This document shows positions 53,843-64,000 of a DNA stretch of 64,000 bases, in pieces (position 1 is the first letter of the stretch; every line of letters begins with the position of its first letter). Location of the stretch: contig JARKIF010000004.1 in NCBI GenBank assembly GCA_029378245.1, positions 3,224,001 through 3,288,000 of the forward strand. Reading direction: 5' to 3'. Source of the stretch: Roridomyces roridus. Taxonomy: Eukaryota > Basidiomycota > Agaricomycetes > Agaricales > Mycenaceae. A program made the translations under genes and the position numbers. The notes below the pieces were generated by a model. It made no database searches. It saw nothing but the letters and a program-made list of their open reading frames with translations, and was not told the DNA's origin.

Positions 53843-54612
53843 ACTCGGACAGCTAAGTACGCTTCAATTCGCTGCAAGCGTGTCTTGTCTCGATCCGCCA
53901 TGTCTGTGGGGACCGACTCGACGCGGTCGAGTCCGACAAGGGATCTATGGGGGGTGGAAGGAGTTGAGGACGAAGAAGTGGGAGCGGAGCTCGAGAAGAA
54001 GGGAATGAGTGTATGAGATCAGGGACATGTATACTACAATGCCAACCAACGGTCCTTTAAAGTTTCTTGTGTTTCTTGGCACTTCACTGAAGAGAGGGCG
54101 GACACACCCTTCGAGTTCTAGTCCTGGATATCTGGATCCCTGGTTGCCTCGTGAATTGTCGTAATAGACTTCGGCCTGGCATCTCGTTCGATTCGAGGTG
54201 TGAGCATTACAGGCGAGATACGAGCATTTCTCATTTTCCTTTACTTTGTTCTGCTCTTATTGAAGTGCTGTAACCCAACACAAACGATAAGCTGAGCTGT
54301 GGATTGGCCATAGAGCAATTCTATGTGAAGCCGTGACGAGTGGAAGTTGAAGTTGAACAAGTAGAGTCAATACCGTAGACTCAGAGCTGCCCTGGCAGCG
54401 GAGATTTTTTTCATCAAGAGCCGATGGTAGCCGTGGATCGGTTACAGATGCGACCGTTTGGACTTTTGCGATGTGACAGGATCCGATGCCTCTTCGCCCG
54501 GCGCGCTGGGCGGTCGCCTAAGACTTGGCTGCGATGAAAACCGATGATCTCAAAAGCGTGTAAACTCATTTCAATCGTCCTGTGAAAGGAGTGCCTTGAA
54601 CTCGACATCATC
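53843..54612. other. Gene-free stretch between the 7TM remnant and the P450
   Basis: It may contain the decayed 3' end of the membrane-protein remnant (up to about 54010) and the P450 3' flank. No feature is supported. Confidence 0.4.
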
Positions 54613-56783
54613 TTACTCCTCACCAAGTCCAGACTCGAATTTCCCAAAGATATCCCCCGCATCCAGGAACTCCTGCAGGATAATATGAGCCTTCTCTTCG
54701 GAACGAGACGTCATTGTGCAGCGGAATGGCAGCGGTGCTGTGGCGATTCCCTTCAACCATAATAGCTTTCTTCAGGAAAATCATATAAGCAAGACGGGAG
54801 ACGCCACCTTGTGGTACGCAAACGTATCGGGTTTCACAGGTTTACCTTCGGCGTCCACCGCTGGTTTGAAGTCGAACGCCCAGATGAGATTCATGACGTT
54901 GATGTTCTGGTTTGGCTCCGCATAAGGACGAGATGCAAGAGACATCTACGCACGATGGAATTCTGAGCCAGATGAATACCCGGGCAGGATCTCTGCAAAG
55001 GTAATTGAATCCGCAGTTGAATGGAATGGATGCAATCACGTACGCGTCCGACGCCAAAAGGGAGAGTCGGCTTCAGACTACTTGCATCTACACCCGGTTT
55101 TGTGCCATTTTCGCTGCGCAAGTACCTCTCCGGTACAAAATTATCTGGATCGTCGTATAATTCTAGGAGGAGGGCGAATGAACGATGTTCCCGGGTTGAG
55201 ACGAGTGTACGTACCCGGATTGTGAGATATGCCCCCTGCAATTCCAAAATGAAATCAACACGAACAGGAACATTGACAGCTTACACAGGTTGACGAAGAT
55301 GGTGCTCCCGCTCGGAATCATATAACTTATAACCTCCGCACTTCGATTGAAGTCCGTCAGCAGGGGTGAATTGATCCAAAATCAAACCATCTCGGGTGCC
55401 GTCGTCGCATGGGGCATGAGAAGAGGAAGATTAGGGCGGAATCGATGCGTCTGTCGTCCTTTGTCAATCCCATCGCGGGGAAAGGCAATGAATGCCCCTA
55501 CCTCGAGAATCAACGCACGGATATACGCCAATTTTTGGACGTTTTCCAGAGAAGGCAATCGCTCCGCGCCGACAACACGGTCAATTTCAGCTTGTGCCCT
55601 CTGCTGAACTTCCGGGTACGCAACCAGGCAAAGAATCAGGGTTTTGAGAGAACTGGAAGTCGTCTCCGAGCCAGCTTCCATGAGTGTACCAGCAAAGTAC
55701 CTGGACGACAAGTTAGGCTACTAAATTGGAGCGCATGTTGACGCACCCGGTCATCTCTCGGTGAAACCCAAACTCCTCCTCCCGTTCGAGTACCTCGATA
55801 AAACACCCATTCCGTTCTCCCTTGCTCATCCGTTCCCTCGTTTTGTCCAACAGCCCGAAATAAAGCTCTCTCTGCGATTCTCGGATCCGGCGAGCACGCT
55901 GCTTCCACGGGGCAAATCGTTCGGGGACCAACTTCAACGTCGGGAACAAGTCTATAGGGGGCGTGGCGCCAGGCTCGTGAATTGCGCCCCATTCATGTAT
56001 CATACGGAAGAACGCAGTGAGTTCGGGCGAGTCGTATCGAGGGGAGCGGATACCGTAGAGGGCGGACATTATGACGGAGTGGGAGTATCGCTCGACGTGG
56101 GTGAAAAAGCCCTGTGCGGTGATGGGTGTTTGAAAATGGAGAGGGAGAGGGGCTTCACCTCGGGCGTAGAGAGTAAATCATACAGCAACTGCGTCGCTTC
56201 AGCGCGTTGGATCGGAAGAAGTCGTGCCACGGCTTGGGCACCCAAGATAGCATGAGCCGTCTTGCGTTGGGTCCGCCAGGTATCGCCTCGATGCTCATCA
56301 TCAGAGACTAGCGGTGCATCCAGGAGCCACTCACCATATCGCCCGAGACCCACATGAAAGCCACCAGTCACCAGCTCGACGATATGGGACGCCGGCCTGT
56401 CCGAGGTGCTCGCGTTGCGGATTTCCGTCAGCTCTTTCACGAATTTGGGGTCCGTGAGGACGATCATCGTGTTTGTTCCAAGTTTGAGCTGACTTTCATG
56501 TATGAGGAAGGCAGGAGAGATGCGAGTCAACAGACGGACCGAGTAGATACCCCCGTACTTGCGCGTCCATTTGGTGAATCTGACGCTCTCTGAGCAGCAC
56601 TGGGGCACAGAAAGATGAACAGACATACATGTAGTGAGGAAATTCAGTAGGAAAGACATGTAGGTTTCCGACGATCGGCAGGGTCGGCGGTCCCGGAGGA
56701 AGCCCTCTTTCACGAGAGCCAATCTTGCGGAGATACAACGCGCCTGTAACAAGGAAGGCGATCAAGAGGGAGAGAAAAAGCAT
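54613..56783 (-). CDS. Cytochrome P450 monooxygenase
   Basis: The ATG at 56783 gives an N-terminal membrane anchor (MLFLSLLIAFLVTGALYL), a basic stop-transfer and the hinge GLPPGPPTLPIVGN. Then come a C-helix region (RGDTWRTQRKTAHAIL), the I-helix AGSETTSSSL, the K-helix ExxR formed across an intron (LILE | THRFRPNLPLLMPH), NFVPERYL, and the heme loop FGVGRRSCPGIHLAQNSI, whose Cys ligates the iron; this too is formed across an intron with a GTACGT donor. The tail reads MNLIWAFDFKPAVDAEGKPV and, in a later exon, RSEEKAHIILQEFLDAGDIF before TAA at 54613. At least nine short introns are needed. All core motifs are present, so it is probably an active ER-anchored oxidase. One join, after KVASPV near 54775, could not be resolved. 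The substrate is unknown; the family resembles fungal xenobiotic or secondary-metabolism P450s. Confidence 0.85.
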
Positions 56784-58305
56784 GGGTCTGGGATCCGGTG
56801 TGAGGTGAAGCCGTCCGATAGCAGTAAGAGCTTGCTTAAATGAGGGGTGAATCAACGAGTCGTACCATAATCGGCCCGATCGCCGGTAGCCGCTCGATAG
56901 CTGAAACTGTACGCCTCATTACCGCAGAAGACGAGAGGCGAGATCGAATACGACGTGGCATATCGGCTCGGACCTAGAACCACGCCAGAAGGAAGGCTTG
57001 AGCATGGTTGTCGCGTTTGGGACTAGGCTTGAAACAGAGCCAGAGGAGTGCAGTGACACTAAGCATCGGAGCCACACCGCGACCGTACTACTTGGAGCGA
57101 GAAGGTTGTCCACAGGACCTCGTCCTTGACCGGCAGGCTGGAGTAGCTCGTCCGACTCGGAGCCTAGGGCCGTGGTCTAAAGTCAAGTCGAAGGGATTTG
57201 CGAGGTCTGAGGTCGACATTGGGTCGACATGAAAGTTTCGGAGAAGATGCGTATCGGTCGACGGTGGCTGAGTCAGCTGAGACGCCGGGACAAACATCAA
57301 CCAGTATAATGATGGATCAATTCCATGAATTTCAGCCTCCGTAGAACAGGTATACATGAACTGGAATTTCTTGGCGTCCAATGTTCATTGACAGTGCACT
57401 GGACAGATGTCGCCTACCAAGCGATCCAGCATTTCAGTTCAATATGCAATCGTGTCGGGACTCGCCTGTTCGATCCAGGACAACTTCATTGCGACGGTGA
57501 GAGATGCTGCAGAACCGTCATTTCCTAGTTCCCCGTTGGAATCGGGGAAGGAGAGATATGGTTTGACCGTTTGGAGTTTGCTTTTTAGAACTTGCTCAAG
57601 CTTCCGAAACGCGCCGAACCGATGATTGTCCCGGCTTCGCGGCCTGCTGCTTGAGCGGTATGATGCAGCAGCTGCTGACGAGACACCCCTGACAATCCAT
57701 CGTGGAACAAGGCAGATGACTTGCAGATCACCGTAGGATTTAGTCCCATTCACTCCACGACCAAGAATCCAAGTCGAGCTGAATTCCTCCGTTCGATTGG
57801 GGTCCCGGCTTCGGGTCATGGAGTATTGGACCTCTTTTGTTGTCCCGAACGCTGGTGGTCCATCTGGCATTCGTTCGAGGATGCTCCCACTGCATGGTCC
57901 TGTCCACACTCCGATGCCTTGAATATGTACTCAGCATGTTTCGAACCCGAATCAGCCCGCGGATCATATCGGATCCGATCACCTCTTGCTCCTGCCCACC
58001 ATGCCGCCTCCCCTTCCCCCAGCAAAGCGCGCCTTCGTGCTGACCTGCGGCTCACCCATCCGAACGCTCATCGATTCGACGTATCCCTACCCGCGGACGT
58101 CGCCGGGAAAACCCACCCCTGCCTTCCTTCCGACTTTGACTCATTCGCACGCCTCATGTTCTCCGAAATCCGACGAAGTGAGACCCAGAAGCGGGTGCGG
58201 AGCCACCATCCATTTCAGCGGCACTCTGGAGAGTTGTGGAGGCCTGTGGCGCGGTGAAAGAAGCGCGGTTGGGAGCACGGTGGTGCTACTCCCGCCAGAA
58301 TACTT
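56784..58305. other. Stretch with weak coding signals up to solo LTR copy 2
   Basis: Overlapping frames occur at 57439-57909 (minus) and 57721-58257 (plus; SPSKARLRADLRLTHPNAHR, then FDVSLPADVAGKTHP). The plus frame has plausible codon use just upstream of the LTR insertion and may be the 5' part of the gene whose tail follows the LTR, but the two parts cannot be joined with confidence. Confidence 0.3.
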
Positions 58306-59197
58306 CTGTTGTGTATATCAGATTTTTGTGTGTATTTTGGAAATCTGTGTATATTACTATTCTTGCAATTCATTTTGTGACTCGGACTCCGCCCGATCAT
58401 AAGTACAGACACACTGCTCGATTCAACTACCTTGTCATTAAGCTTTCGAATGACTTGGACTCCGCCATCAAGATCACTTGATGCCATCATTTGGACTCGG
58501 TTCATTCGTCGAACCACAGCCATTGTAGTTAGTACTAGTATGGAACCAGCTGTACACCCAGAGTTCAGAATGCTATTGGAGTCTCCCGGAACATTCTAGA
58601 ACATCTGGCTTTCCTTTCTGTCTCACAGTCTTTACATGAATGTTCTAGCACATTCCATGAGTCCAGGAATCTTCCAGTACACTACAGGAATATTCCCATC
58701 AACTCTGGAATGTTCTAGCAATATCTGTAGTAGGTACTATATAATGAGAGCCCCCTCTCATGTGATGAAAACCACACTTACTTTCATACCACTACGTAGA
58801 ACATCTACTCGGAGACTACTCCCACTTTCCTCGCTAGAAGTGGCTTAGCTGTATAGCCAAGAGCCAATTCGACCTGCGTCCTAGCTGCGTGCCTAAAGGA
58901 ACAGTGCCCTGGGTCTGAAGCTTCCGCGCTTCGAGGTCAGGGTCAGGATAAGTGATCGCAGACATCTCGTCTTTGTGTGATTGAAGTTGAGTCACTCGCA
59001 TTGAGGGTTTCCTGAACCTAAATTCTGAGATTTCAAGTCTACAACGACTTGAACGACCGACTATAATTCCGCTTTCGTCTCATAACTCGCTCCGTCGTCT
59101 CTACGACTTACGCCAACTCCCCAAGCTACACATTTAATTATATTCGACATCAGCTTACGACAGCTGACATACGCCCGCAGAAAGCAGAATCATAACA
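58306..59197 (+). mobile_element. Solo LTR (copy 2) with heat-shock-element-like repeats
   Basis: 892 bp, TGTTGTG to ATAACA, with the 5-bp duplication ACTTC at 58301-58305 and 59198-59202. It is inverted relative to copy 1 and almost identical to it. No internal retrotransposon genes adjoin it. The TG/CA ends, 5-bp duplication and internal TATA box indicate an LTR; Copia against Gypsy cannot be decided from the LTR alone. Confidence 0.92.
58589..58745 (+). promoter_or_regulatory. Heat-shock-element-like cluster and TATA box in the LTR
   Basis: GAAcaTTCtaGAA (58589-58601), GAAtgTTCtaGCAcaTTC (58638-58655), GAAtcTTC (58667-58674), GAAtaTTC (58688-58695) and GAAtgTTC (58708-58715) precede TATATAAT (58738-58745). 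Alternating GAA/TTC with 2-bp spacing is the heat-shock factor binding pattern. Confidence 0.7.
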
Positions 59198-59202
59198 ACT
59201 TC

Positions 59203-59801
59203 ACAGATGGCCAAAAGTCCGGGATCGAGGGGGTTCCGAGATTGGATGTGTGCAGGTGTATGGCTGTCGGTGTTGGGTGCTGCATTTGGTGCGTCGTGCA
59301 GTCTCTACTCCCTCTCATGGATGTTGACTCGGATGACGTAGCGGAAACGTTCTTGGGTCCTTCACGCTTCTCTGTGAAGAGCACATCGAATCTAACGCTG
59401 GCTACCCCACTTTCTACAACTTCCTGCCCGAATCGGTGTCACCGCCCCTGCCGCAGCGCCCCCGAAATATCAAATCACGACGCACCCCATCTCCAGATCC
59501 GGATCCGTCTCCCTCTGCATCTGCCTCAACGCCCGTCCCAGCGCCGCTCATCCGCCACTCCTCATCCTTCCGCTGGGCAAACACCCTACCCAGCTCCTCT
59601 GAACCCGCACCCGCAGCCAGAAGGCGTATCCCCTCTCTCACACCCGAAGAGATTGAAGCGCGCAACCGCGAGTGGGAGGCTATGCATGATGATATCGTCG
59701 CCGAATACGAGGCCAAGCTGGCGTTGCAGAAGGCCGCGGCCGAACGGTTCTACGCCGCGAATGGTACACCTCGGACGGACAAGGAGTTACGCGTTGGATG
59801 A
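59203..59801 (+). other. C-terminal part of a hypothetical gene next to the solo LTR
   Basis: The frame ending at TGA 59801 reads PESVSPPLPQRPRNIKSRRT, a Pro/Ser-rich linker, then a charged helix IPSLTPEEIEARNREWEAMH with DDIVAEYEAKLALQKAAAER. Codon use and the coherent helix suggest genuine coding sequence. The 5' part must lie before or within the region hit by the LTR (58306-59197). An intron near 59340-59430 is likely. I do not recognise the family; it is probably disrupted. Confidence 0.45.
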
Positions 59802-60040
59802 GGAGGGCGGAGGGGAGGGAGAGGAAGGGTGGGTTTGAGCGGTGAGGAGCAGGCCGAGGTCCGAGAAGAAGAGTGGAGGCGGGATGAATGAATACTAAGA
59901 GATCTCGGCGAATGATTTCTTGGATACTGTGCAGTATGTCAATCACATTTTCTTTTTCATTCCTCCCGTGTCCGTGTCGAGGCTTTGTCCACTCTGATCC
60001 TGTACATCATCAGACCCACCCAGTAGGCACGGGGAGTGCG
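59802..60040. other. Gene-free spacer
   Basis: Nothing recognisable between the hypothetical C terminus and the hairpin cluster. Confidence 0.4.
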
Positions 60041-60049
60041 CATGCGAAA

Positions 60050-60920
60050 GATTGAAGCCCACATGACGTCTCTGTCGGAGTACAGGAGGCACCCGTTCGA
60101 CTCGGGACTGGGTGCTGCTTGTGTACCTCTGTCCTCTTTTTTGAATTGGATTCCGATTGCTGGTGAGTGTTCCTAGACCCCGGATTCCATTCCTTGTTGC
60201 GCACCATGTCAGGGGGAAGAGTCGGTTCGCGTTCCCTTTCGCCGCCCAGGCCACTCGAATCTTTGTCCGACGATATAGACCGGCGCGCGCCTGCGATACA
60301 TTTCTTATTGCCAGTCCCAAAGCCAATGATCCCGCTCAAGTCTCCGCGCAAAAGTGAGAAAGTGAGAACTAGTTGTCTCGAGTCGGATGCGCTGCCTGTT
60401 GCCCTTCATGCGTGGCCCTTGGCTGCCCTCCCTGTCTGATTTTGGACCCATACACAGACACACCCGTTGCACACGGTTGTGCGCCTGCTACAATTGAAAG
60501 CAGGATAGATCCCGTTCGATTCGGGCCAGACACTGATTGTTGGGTATCTTTCTTTTTGCTTTACCTTTTCCACTTGATGCTCGCTTTCAGTGCCTCAGTT
60601 GATTTTACTCTTCCGCCGTTCAAGCGCCACACCTAGTGCGCACGGATGTGCGCCTGCACCGGGATACGTCGCAATTCGTCTCAAAGCAGCATAGTTCCCG
60701 GTCCACTCGGGGCTGGGTGTTAGGCGGGCACTGGTCTTTTTTTTCAACCGAACCGCATGATGCTGTATGGTACGTCCGTGGGTTTCCGTCTTCGTCGCAC
60801 GTTCCTGCTCAGTCGGAGACATCCCAGAGCTTCCTGACTGTTCTTCTTTGAAAGAAGATAGTCCTCCGTTCGATTCGGAGCTGGGAGCTGGATCTGTGCC
60901 TGAGGTTCATTTTTTCTCGG
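60050..60920 (+). repeat. Cluster of four tRNA-like hairpin units
   Basis: Hairpins with a 4-5 bp stem and 7-nt T-loop-like loop lie at 60092-60106 (CCCG-TTCGACT-CGGG), 60511-60525 (CCCG-TTCGATT-CGGG), 60697-60711 (CCCG-GTCCACT-CGGG) and 60864-60880 (CTCCG-TTCGATT-CGGAG). Each is followed by CTGGG or a similar word and, 25-45 nt on, by a run of five to nine T residues. Units 2-4 share GATAG or ATAG before the hairpin, and units 2 and 4 also have an upstream small stem (CCTGC/GCAGG; TTCTT/AAGAA). The GTTCGANTC loop is a Pol III B box. Confidence 0.6.
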
Positions 60921-61075
60921 TTCACACGCAAGAAGTAAGTTATATAAAGCTGTAGGGCCGGCAAGCGGCATGGCCTGCTACCGCTCAATGCCGACAAGTT
61001 ACTTACCTACCACCGAAAAGAAACCAAGAATCAACTGAAAGCAGCAAGATATTATTATCCACGACTGGATTTCAG

Positions 61076-61250
61076 TCGTCGCTCGTCCGTGCGGCCCTGC
61101 GTGCCGCACTCCCTCGCTCCTCCCTCCCCTCCAAGCAAGACACAAGTCACAAAATGTGAGTTGAAAGCAAAAAAGAGCTAGAACACTACCGCGTCATTGA
61201 TTGTGTCGTCGCTCGTCCGTGCGCCGCTACGCGCCGCACTCCCTCACTCC
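61076..61250 (+). repeat. Pair of 45-bp direct repeats, 130 bp apart
   Basis: GTCGTCGCTCGTCCGTGCG at about 61071 and 61206, each followed by GCCGCACTCCCTC(G/A)CTCC. Both are preceded by a TGATTG or GATTTCAG context. The origin is unknown. Confidence 0.7.
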
Positions 61251-61997
61251 ACTGCCCCTTGCAAAAACATAATCTTTGACAAGTTCATTGGGCTTTATTG
61301 TTGGGGTGCCACCTGGGTGCCTGGGACTAAGAGCTCTTGATGATAGCAAGGGGTCGAGTACAGGACAAGTTGCGAGCATGGGTCAAGTCATTTCAAAATC
61401 ATTTTTGGACTGGCAGGCCCAGGCAGGGGAGAATGAACGATCCTTGAATTGAGCTTGAACCAGGCAACTTGTGGTGGCTTCCGGAAGCAGGAGAGACATG
61501 GCAAGCTTCTGCTTGGCAAGAGTACAGCAGTGCTTGACTGGCGGTGAGGAATCGGGAGGCTTCGGGAGGCGGCAGGATGCAAAAACGGAAGGGGTTCCTT
61601 GTGACAGTCCTGGGATTTCTTTCGGCAAAGCAACCAACATCTGTGCGTGGCATTTGCACAGATGTGGAAAGATCTATCGGATAAGACTGCTCCCGGAGGT
61701 TGAGGTCATCCATATTGCGTCGGGGGCGCGGCAATCATCGGCTTCAACAAGTATTTGGCTGGATCCATCAGTGCTGACGCAAAACCGAACGACAAAAACG
61801 TGATGGCCCGCCAAAACCAAAAATTAGGGCGCCCTATAGAAACCTGTACCTAACGGTATCAGGAATCAAAAAAAGTTTCAGAAGGCAGGAGCCATTCAAT
61901 AACTCATATGCGCCTCCACACTGGACGCCATCCTCGCGCTGCACGAGCCAAAACTGTGGGAGCATCCAGACGCCATTCGATTTAGGTGTAGAACTAA
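61251..61997. other. Downstream region of paralog B
   Basis: No new gene. The minus frame 61834-62000 (WLVQREDGVQCGGAYELLNG) resembles the C-terminal tail of paralog A (VVVQHEDSGARSVGQLQNS) and is probably the decayed end of paralog B. Confidence 0.45.
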
Positions 61998-63421
61998 CTA
62001 CCGGGGCAGGCCGTACAGCTGCGGCTGTTCGTACCACGAGTCCTTTTTTGGAGAGGGGGATGTGGAAGAGACCAAAGTATCTCGCGCGTACGGCGGAGCA
62101 GCCGCAGAATTCGCATCCGAACGTGCATTGAAAGTCCAAGTCTCTGTGCCCCAGGAGATCGAGCTTGTGGGACGCGTCACGGCCGGGAAGGCCATTGGAG
62201 AGATGCTGCTACCTCCACTATCCACATGCCTACGCATCGGGATCGCCGGAGCCGATGCAGCCTCCCGATGTCTAGTGTGCATGCCTCGCCTCCGCTTCAG
62301 AACGGACAGCACTATGAGCAACAATCCGAAGAGGAAGATTCCGCCAATGACGCCGGCGACGATGAGACCAGTGTTCGCTCGTCGACCCGCTGATGTGATA
62401 CCACTCTGGGGAGCGGATCTCGGAATCGAATTCACCGTTGCCGAGCCCGACGCCGTTCCCTGGACGAGGGTATTGTTTTCCGTGGTGTTGGTGACATACC
62501 AGCGCTTCACAGCGAGAGGCGTATGCTCGCTGTCGCCGTCGTATACCACAGTGACGTTGTGGAAGTCGTCGGCAAGCAGAGGAGTGGTGAAGAAGAGCGT
62601 GTGGAATTGCTCACTGCTGCTATTGCTCGTGAGACCGGGAATGGTGAAGGATGTCGGCCCTGCGCCGTCAACGAAATAAATCCCCGAGCTCGAATTGGGA
62701 GGGAATTCGTTGGATGTTTGGCCGATGAGAGTCGCGGATGTCCCTGCATATAAACGTGGTTTCATTGGTCCAGAAATGAAGCGAATGCGAAGCACACACC
62801 GTGGAACTCCAGCGTTACCGACGCCCCACGTATCTGCGTCACCTGCTCCCCCGCCTCCTTCCACTGTCCCGCGCTATACGTGAGCGCAGGATCCCCATCC
62901 GTGTATATCAACACCGCAGACGGAAACACCGCCCCAGGCACAGGCGTATACACCAAGCCATCCAGAAAGAAAGGCTTCGTGTGCGATTGCACCTGCACTG
63001 TCAAGATATGTTGCTCCGGAGCGAGCGTATCCGCTGAGCAGAGCGGCCAATTACTCTCAGCCCCATCCGTAAACGTTTTGATGGGGATTGGTTCGCCATC
63101 GACGAGACACTGCCAGGTGGGATCCGTGCTATTGGTGGCGGGATCTGTGGCCACGTCGGTGTTGCCTTGGACCATAATCGAGGTGCCTGCGTTGCGATTG
63201 CAGCTCGACGTAGTTTATGGAGTAGACTACACACCGTTGAAGCTAAAGCTGAACTTTGTATTGCTCGAAGTCGTCGCGTGTGATGTAGCATTGAACACAG
63301 GCCCAAAATTGCCATTATTCAAAGTTCTTATGTCGATGGGGAACCAGTCTGCGGCGTTATACCCAATGGATGGGTCGGTGTCGTCAACGATCACCTGGCG
63401 AAGAGGGTCAGAGGCAGCCAT
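61998..63421 (-). CDS. Single-pass membrane protein paralog B
   Basis: The ATG at 63421 (MAASDPLRQVIVDDTDPSIG) starts exon 1. Two GT-AG introns (about 63182-63236 and 62758-62817) join three exons in phase with those of paralog A. The ectodomain repeats an FNATSHATTSSN-like and a GPTSFTIPGL segment, both suggestive of beta-sandwich folds with several N-glycosylation sites. Then come VVYDGDSEHTPLAVKRWYVT, a Ser/Thr stalk, one TM helix (GLIVAGVIGGIFLFGLLLIV) and a basic KRRR. The cytoplasmic tail ends DSWYEQPQLYGLPR at 61998. Paralog A continues for about 60 more residues and the matching DNA here is out of frame, so paralog B looks C-terminally truncated though otherwise intact. The function is unknown; a surface sensor or adhesion role is inference from topology. 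Confidence 0.82.
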
Positions 63422-64000
63422 AGGTGAGCACGGGGGATGGAGGATGGAAGAGAGCTGGTAGAAGCTTTCAATGGTCTTCACGGGAGTGGATCTGGCAGAT
63501 GAGCTCCTCGGAGGAGGGCCGGTGTAATCAAGGCGTAGTTGATTGTGTGTTTCATGCTCACCAGGGACAGTTTCGATGAATGAGCCACTCCCGTAATATC
63601 TCCTTGGGCCCTGTGCTTTACTAGAAGCACACGAAACCCGCAAATACTATTCTGTCGTGTGTTTGGTATTCCCAGAATCAACCCAGAATAGGATGTACTC
63701 ACAGCCAAGCTTGCCGTGGAATGTATAGCACCGTGTCGAGGAAGGGTATTTAGCTTCCATGTTGGTATTGAAACTCTTCCAGTAATAGGTGAACCACCCA
63801 TGCGACGATGATCTACCAGCAGACTGGCAGCAGTGTATTGATGTCTCCGCTCAACGGCAGGGCAGGAGTGTGATCCATCAAATCAGACGACGGCGCAAAG
63901 CGCATGCAGGCGAGGAAAAACGGGAAGGTCGACAGTGCGCCACCAGAAGAACAATATCCACACGAGGTGCCCGTGCATGCAGATGATGACGGTGAGAAGA
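63422..64000. other. Upstream region of paralog B to the window end
   Basis: The proximal 60 bp resemble the leader of paralog A. No coding region is supported beyond it. Confidence 0.4.

Overview
The window comes from a filamentous basidiomycete, most likely an Agaricomycete and plausibly a white-rot or litter-decaying species. The signs are short 45-60 nt GT-AG introns in almost every gene, a class II (ligninolytic-type) heme peroxidase, a PPGPP-type cytochrome P450, Tnp2-type CACTA transposases, and lineage-specific hypothetical proteins. There are no bacterial features, operons or canonical tRNA/rRNA genes.

Layout. (1) 1-6.5 kb is ordinary genic DNA: the 3' end of a low-complexity protein gene, an MFS transporter, a secreted class II peroxidase and a small coiled-coil protein. 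(2) 6.5-24 kb is mostly mobile DNA: a candidate non-autonomous element with inverted 8-bp motif arrays, an intact very young Ty3/Gypsy chromovirus (10081-16731, 5-bp duplication CATGG, LTRs differing by one base), a solo LTR with heat-shock-element-like repeats, and a decayed gene. (3) 24-48.4 kb is a nested transposon pile. A Copia retrotransposon appears to have been split by several insertions: a MITE in gag; a block holding a CACTA/Tnp2 transposon that is itself split by element A1; and a 6.8-kb terminal-inverted-repeat element B in the reverse transcriptase. Element B carries a large hypothetical gene that is in turn split by element A2. A hAT-like MITE lies in the same pile. (4) 48.4-64 kb returns to genes: two inverted paralogs of a single-pass membrane protein (49143-51968 and 61998-63421), both damaged; a 7TM pseudogene; an apparently complete P450; a second solo LTR; and a cluster of tRNA-like hairpins.

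How the parts relate. The peroxidase, MFS transporter and P450 fit a saprotrophic, xenobiotic or lignin-processing lifestyle, but nothing proves they form a cluster. The most informative content is transposon biology. Removing elements A1, A2 and a 1.17-kb insertion, each with one copy of its target duplication, restores the host reading frame exactly, so their boundaries are fixed to within about a base. Families A and B share CA...TG ends and 7-bp target duplications but encode no transposase I recognise. The Gypsy element shows signs of Tf1/sushi-type self-priming and a canonical -1 frameshift site.

Limits: splice sites were read by eye, and several gene ends are uncertain and marked as such.
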